DNA of 16,203 nucleotides from an uncultured Collinsella sp. (GTDB lineage: Bacteria > Actinomycetota > Coriobacteriia > Coriobacteriales > Coriobacteriaceae), in NCBI GenBank assembly GCA_902474645.1, contig CABRWN010000028.1, positions 1 to 16,203 of the forward strand, given 5' to 3'. Both the position numbers and the translations under genes were made by a program. The notes below the pieces were generated by a model. It ran no database searches. It worked only from the letters and a program-made list of their open reading frames with translations, and was not told where the DNA came from. Below are positions 13,546 to 16,203 of this stretch, in pieces (position 1 is the first letter of the stretch; the number at the start of each line of letters is the position of its first letter).

Positions 13546-14253
13546 ATGCCCCAGATTGATGAAGCCGAGCTGTTTGGCAATGCCGAGGATCAGCGTGCGT
13601 ACGAGGAATTTTGCGCCAATCAGGAGGCGGTCGAGAAGTTCACGCTAGACAAGCCCGCGCTTATCTGCCGCTGGCGCATGTCCAACAAAAAGGTGCCCAT
13701 GCTCAACCGCCACATTCGTGCGCTGTCCGAGCGCCTGGTGCAGGGCGAGCCGCTTACCCATAACATGCTCAGCTGGGCCAAACAGCACGTTGAGTGGTCG
13801 CTTGCCGAGGGCGATTACACCGCACGCGACGGCGTGCTCATGCTGGTGATCGACGTTAACGGCAACGCCGCCATGACGGTGGGGGAGTACGAGCCGCTGG
13901 CCGACACGTCGGCCAAGGCGCTGCGTGCCCGTTCTGCCGAGGCTCGCTCCGAAGCCGACGAGACCGGCGTGGCGCCCGAGCTGCTCGCCGCCGTCAACAA
14001 CGGCGAGCTTGCCTTTGTGGCGCCGGCGGACGAGTGCCTGTGTGGCACGGCGACGCTCATTGAGCAGCTGGCCCAGACCAAGGGCATCCCGGTCACGCGC
14101 GTAGACATTCCCGCGCAGCTTAAGGGTGCGCTGTTCCTGGTGAGCGACGAGCACGGCGTGGTCCCTGCCGACGATACCGATGCCGCCGAGGCGGACGCCG
14201 CGACGGTCGCCTTCTTCGCCGAAGGCTACGAAAAGCTCCGCGCCCGTCGCTAA
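13546..14253 (+). CDS. conserved hypothetical protein, unrecognised
   Basis: This 235-residue acidic protein could not be assigned to a family. It opens PQIDEAELFGNAEDQRAYEEF. A middle segment, CRWRMSNKKVPMLNRHIRAL, carries a basic cluster, and DGVLMLVIDVNGNAAMTVGEY looks like a strand pair. It ends in an Ala/Asp-rich helical tail. Some segments, such as CLCGTATLIEQLAQTKGIPV, faintly recall class IV aminotransferases, but no conserved lysine motif was found, so this is not claimed. Start choice: ATG 13546 follows GAAAGG seven bases upstream; an in-frame ATG at 13522 would add eight residues and could be leaderless. No signal peptide or membrane segment is seen. Confidence 0.85.
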   Translation: MPQIDEAELFGNAEDQRAYEEFCANQEAVEKFTLDKPALICRWRMSNKKVPMLNRHIRALSERLVQGEPLTHNMLSWAKQHVEWSLAEGDYTARDGVLMLVIDVNGNAAMTVGEYEPLADTSAKALRARSAEARSEADETGVAPELLAAVNNGELAFVAPADECLCGTATLIEQLAQTKGIPVTRVDIPAQLKGALFLVSDEHGVVPADDTDAAEADAATVAFFAEGYEKLRARR

Positions 14254-14264
14254 ATGATGTTTCT

Positions 14265-14302
14265 GGGACGGGGATTAAAAACTCATTTTGGTCTCCGTTC
14301 CC
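14265..14302. repeat. imperfect hairpin repeat between genes
   Basis: GGGACGGGGA (14265-14274) and TCTCCGTTCCC (14292-14302) form an imperfect stem around an AT-rich loop containing ACTCATTTTGG. The sequence shares ACTCAT and the GGGAC-type ends with the elements at 10618-10843 and 10867-10905, suggesting a related dispersed repeat. It may double as a terminator for the preceding gene, although the T-tract is missing. The remainder of 14303-14431 is GC-rich with only the -10 listed below. Confidence 0.4.
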
Positions 14303-14393
14303 GTCGCGAGCGTGAGGCGGACAAAACGCCCCCGCTTGCGAACAGTTCTGTCACCTTGGTGCCACGCGAGGCGCGTACCTGCGGCTCCGCGGT

Positions 14394-14399
14394 CATAAT
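14394..14399 (+). promoter_or_regulatory. possible -10 box of the second two-component operon
   Basis: CATAAT lies 32 bases before the ATG at 14432. The position 17 bp upstream reads GCGCGT, so there is no -35 match; the promoter may depend on an activator. Confidence 0.3.
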
Positions 14400-14431
14400 G
14401 GGGTAAGACAACCAAGAGGGGAGCGGAATCC

Positions 14432-15103
14432 ATGGCGCTAATCTATATCGTTGAGGACGACGAGCCCATTCGTCGCGAGCTTGCCGACATCCTTGCCCGT
14501 GCCGGTTTTGAGGTCGAGTCCTGCGAATCGTTCGAGCATGTTTCGCGTGATATTCTCGCCGCCGCGCCCGACCTGGTGCTGCTCGACCTCACACTTCCCG
14601 TCAAGGACGGTCAGCATATCTGCCATGAGGTTCGCCGCGAATCCGAGGTTCCCATCATCGTCCTCACTTCGCTCGCGACCGAGATTGACGAGGTCATGGC
14701 CATGACGCTCGGCGCGGACGACTTTGTTCCCAAACCCTATAGCGCGCGCGTGCTCGTGGCGCGCATCAATGCCTTGCTGCGCCGCACCGCGGCGGCGGGC
14801 GAGCGCAGCACACTTGTCCACAAGGGGCTGGAGCTCGACCTCGCCCGCTCCATGGTCACTAACACGCAAACCGGCACTAGCACCGAGCTCACCAAAAACG
14901 AGCTGCGTATCCTCTCGCTGCTTCTAAGCCGCGCGGGCAAGATCGTTTCGCGCTCGGCCATCATGCAGGACCTCTGGGACTCCGATGCCTTCGTGGACGA
15001 CAACACGCTTACCGTCAACATCAACCGCCTGCGCACCACGCTCGAAAAAATCGGCATCAAGGGGTATTTGACAACGCACCGCGGCCAGGGCTATTCGGTC
15101 TAG
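14432..15103 (+). CDS. OmpR-family response regulator (BceR/GraR-like)
   Basis: The 223-residue protein has a receiver domain (1-118) with acidic E8/D9/D10, phospho-acceptor Asp52 (LLDLTLP), Thr79 and Lys101 (PKPY), and a winged-helix DNA-binding domain (about 128-223) with ELTKNELRILSLL and the C-terminal THRGQGYSV. The linker is short, unlike the regulator encoded near position 3000. GAGGGGAG before the ATG at 14432 is the ribosome-binding site. The kinase begins nine bases after its stop, so they form an operon. The resemblance to antibiotic-peptide-sensing regulators (BceR type) rests mainly on the partner kinase; no ABC transporter is visible before the window ends. Confidence 0.94.
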   Translation: MALIYIVEDDEPIRRELADILARAGFEVESCESFEHVSRDILAAAPDLVLLDLTLPVKDGQHICHEVRRESEVPIIVLTSLATEIDEVMAMTLGADDFVPKPYSARVLVARINALLRRTAAAGERSTLVHKGLELDLARSMVTNTQTGTSTELTKNELRILSLLLSRAGKIVSRSAIMQDLWDSDAFVDDNTLTVNINRLRTTLEKIGIKGYLTTHRGQGYSV

Positions 15104-15112
15104 GGGCCGGCT

Positions 15113-16156
15113 ATGTCGTTTGGCAAGTTCTTTAAAGATGCGCTGCTTCCCGTCGCCGTGTGGACGTGCGGCGTGCTGCTGAGCTGCTTTGTGCTGACGG
15201 TCGCTGGCGCACCCATTTCTATCGTGGTCGTGGCGGTTGGCGTGTCCTTTATCTTCGGTATGCTTGGCATCGTGATCGAGTACGCTCGCCGTCGCCGTTT
15301 TCTGCGTCAGCTGGAGCGCGCGGCAGAGGAGCTCGAGAGTCCCGCATGGGTGCAGGAGATGGTGCAATGCCCGACCTATGCCGAGGGCGAGCTCGAGTAC
15401 GAGGTCTTGCGCCGGGTGGGCAAAGCCGCTTGTGACGAGGTTGCCGAAGGCCGGCGTCAGACCGATGACTATCGCGACTATATCGAGAGTTGGGTTCACG
15501 AGGCCAAGCTGCCCCTGGCGGCGGCTCACCTGATTTTGGAAAACCTGGACAGCAGCGAAGACGACCTGTCGCGCGTGGACGACCTGGCACGCGAACTTGC
15601 CCGCGTGGAGCGCTATATCGACCAGGCGCTGTACTACGCGCGCTCGGAAGTCGTGGAGCGCGACTACCTGATTCGCCGCTGGGATCTCAAAACCTTGGTG
15701 ACGGGCGCGATTAAAGCCAACGCGCGCGAGCTCATTGCGGCGCATGTGGCCCCGGTGTGCGAGAACCTCGACTTTGAGGTCTTTACCGACGAGAAGTGGC
15801 TCGAGTTTATTCTGGGCCAGCTCATTCAGAACAGCATTAAATATGCGCGTGAGGACGGTGCGAAGATCGTGTTTTCGGGCGCGTTGTTGGACGAAGGTCT
15901 GGCAAGCGAGCGCATCGAGCTCGCCGTTGCGGACAACGGCTGCGGCGTGAGCGCGGCCGACCTGCCGCGCGTGTTCGAGAAGGGCTTTACCGGCGACAAC
16001 GGCCGCACCACCAAGCGCGCAACGGGCATCGGCCTCTACCTGGTGGCGCGCCTGTGCTCCAAGATGGGCATCGAAGTTACCGCGGTATCCGACTCCGGCA
16101 AAGGCTTCGTCGTAACGTTTGTCTTCTCAACCAACAAGTTCCAATACTTCGAGTAA
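15113..16156 (+). CDS. intramembrane-sensing histidine kinase (BceS/GraS-like)
   Basis: The 347-residue kinase has two transmembrane helices at the N-terminus (about 11-31 and 36-56) separated by only a few residues, so there is almost no extracellular sensor, the hallmark of intramembrane-sensing kinases. The phospho-accepting His129 sits in ESWVHEAKLPL, the HExK-type motif of this group. The ATPase domain has N-box Asn240 (LIQNSIKYA), G1 DNGCG (274-278) and G2 TGIGL (304-308). In Bacillus and Staphylococcus such kinases work with ABC transporters that detect antimicrobial peptides; here no transporter lies within the remaining 47 bp. AGGGG precedes the ATG. Confidence 0.95.
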   Translation: MSFGKFFKDALLPVAVWTCGVLLSCFVLTVAGAPISIVVVAVGVSFIFGMLGIVIEYARRRRFLRQLERAAEELESPAWVQEMVQCPTYAEGELEYEVLRRVGKAACDEVAEGRRQTDDYRDYIESWVHEAKLPLAAAHLILENLDSSEDDLSRVDDLARELARVERYIDQALYYARSEVVERDYLIRRWDLKTLVTGAIKANARELIAAHVAPVCENLDFEVFTDEKWLEFILGQLIQNSIKYAREDGAKIVFSGALLDEGLASERIELAVADNGCGVSAADLPRVFEKGFTGDNGRTTKRATGIGLYLVARLCSKMGIEVTAVSDSGKGFVVTFVFSTNKFQYFE

Positions 16157-16203
16157 CGCACGCGGCAGACGCCCGCCCAAACAAAAACGTGCTGCCCCAA
16201 ACA

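Noticed and set aside
1..16203. CRISPR array, prophage or complete restriction-modification system
   Set aside because: No regular repeat-spacer pattern, phage structural genes, integrase or methyltransferase was seen anywhere in the window.

Overview
The window looks like chromosome of a high-GC gut Actinomycetota, most likely a Coriobacteriia member close to Collinsella. This is inferred from GC-rich codon use, the gene families (DUF2207, DUF4342, GluQRS, paired OmpR-type two-component systems) and the style of the intergenic repeats; no marker gene in the window proves it. Most genes are ordinary housekeeping or sensory genes. The unusual material lies between them and in one AT-richer patch.

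Layout. (1) 1-1650: tRNA-Leu(UAA) and a small membrane-anchored helical-repeat protein on the minus strand, then a two-gene plus-strand operon with an orphan PTS IIB protein and a stand-alone VOC protein resembling the C-terminal domain of some Firmicutes KDPG/KHG aldolases. It ends at a perfect bidirectional terminator. (2) 1666-4276: a minus-strand operon of a DUF4342/UBA-like membrane protein, an OmpR-type regulator with a long low-complexity linker, and an overlapping sensor kinase. (3) 4380-5935: an AT-richer accessory patch with a PD-(D/E)XK-like protein and a small coiled-coil protein whose promoter carries a perfect 12-bp inverted repeat. (4) 6033-8100: a small two-helix membrane protein, a calcineurin-like phosphoesterase and, convergent, glutamyl-Q tRNA(Asp) synthetase, which may be leaderless. 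(5) 8101-8555: an intergenic region with what looks like a structured minus-strand RNA (promoter, H-type pseudoknot, terminator) beside REP-like repeats. (6) 8556-10564: a DUF2207 membrane protein and its terminator. (7) 10565-10913: a 226-bp MITE-like element with 32-bp imperfect terminal inverted repeats and an internal hairpin, then a REP-like unit. (8) 10914-16156: a GNAT acetyltransferase (minus), purH, an unrecognised conserved protein, and a second two-component pair whose kinase has the short two-helix form of the BceS/GraS type.

The best leads are the candidate ncRNA at about 8180-8358, the inverted-repeat element at 10618-10843, the PD-(D/E)XK/coiled-coil patch with its operator-like palindrome, and the orphan IIB-VOC operon. 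All RNA, promoter and mobility calls come from reading the sequence by eye, with no search or folding program.
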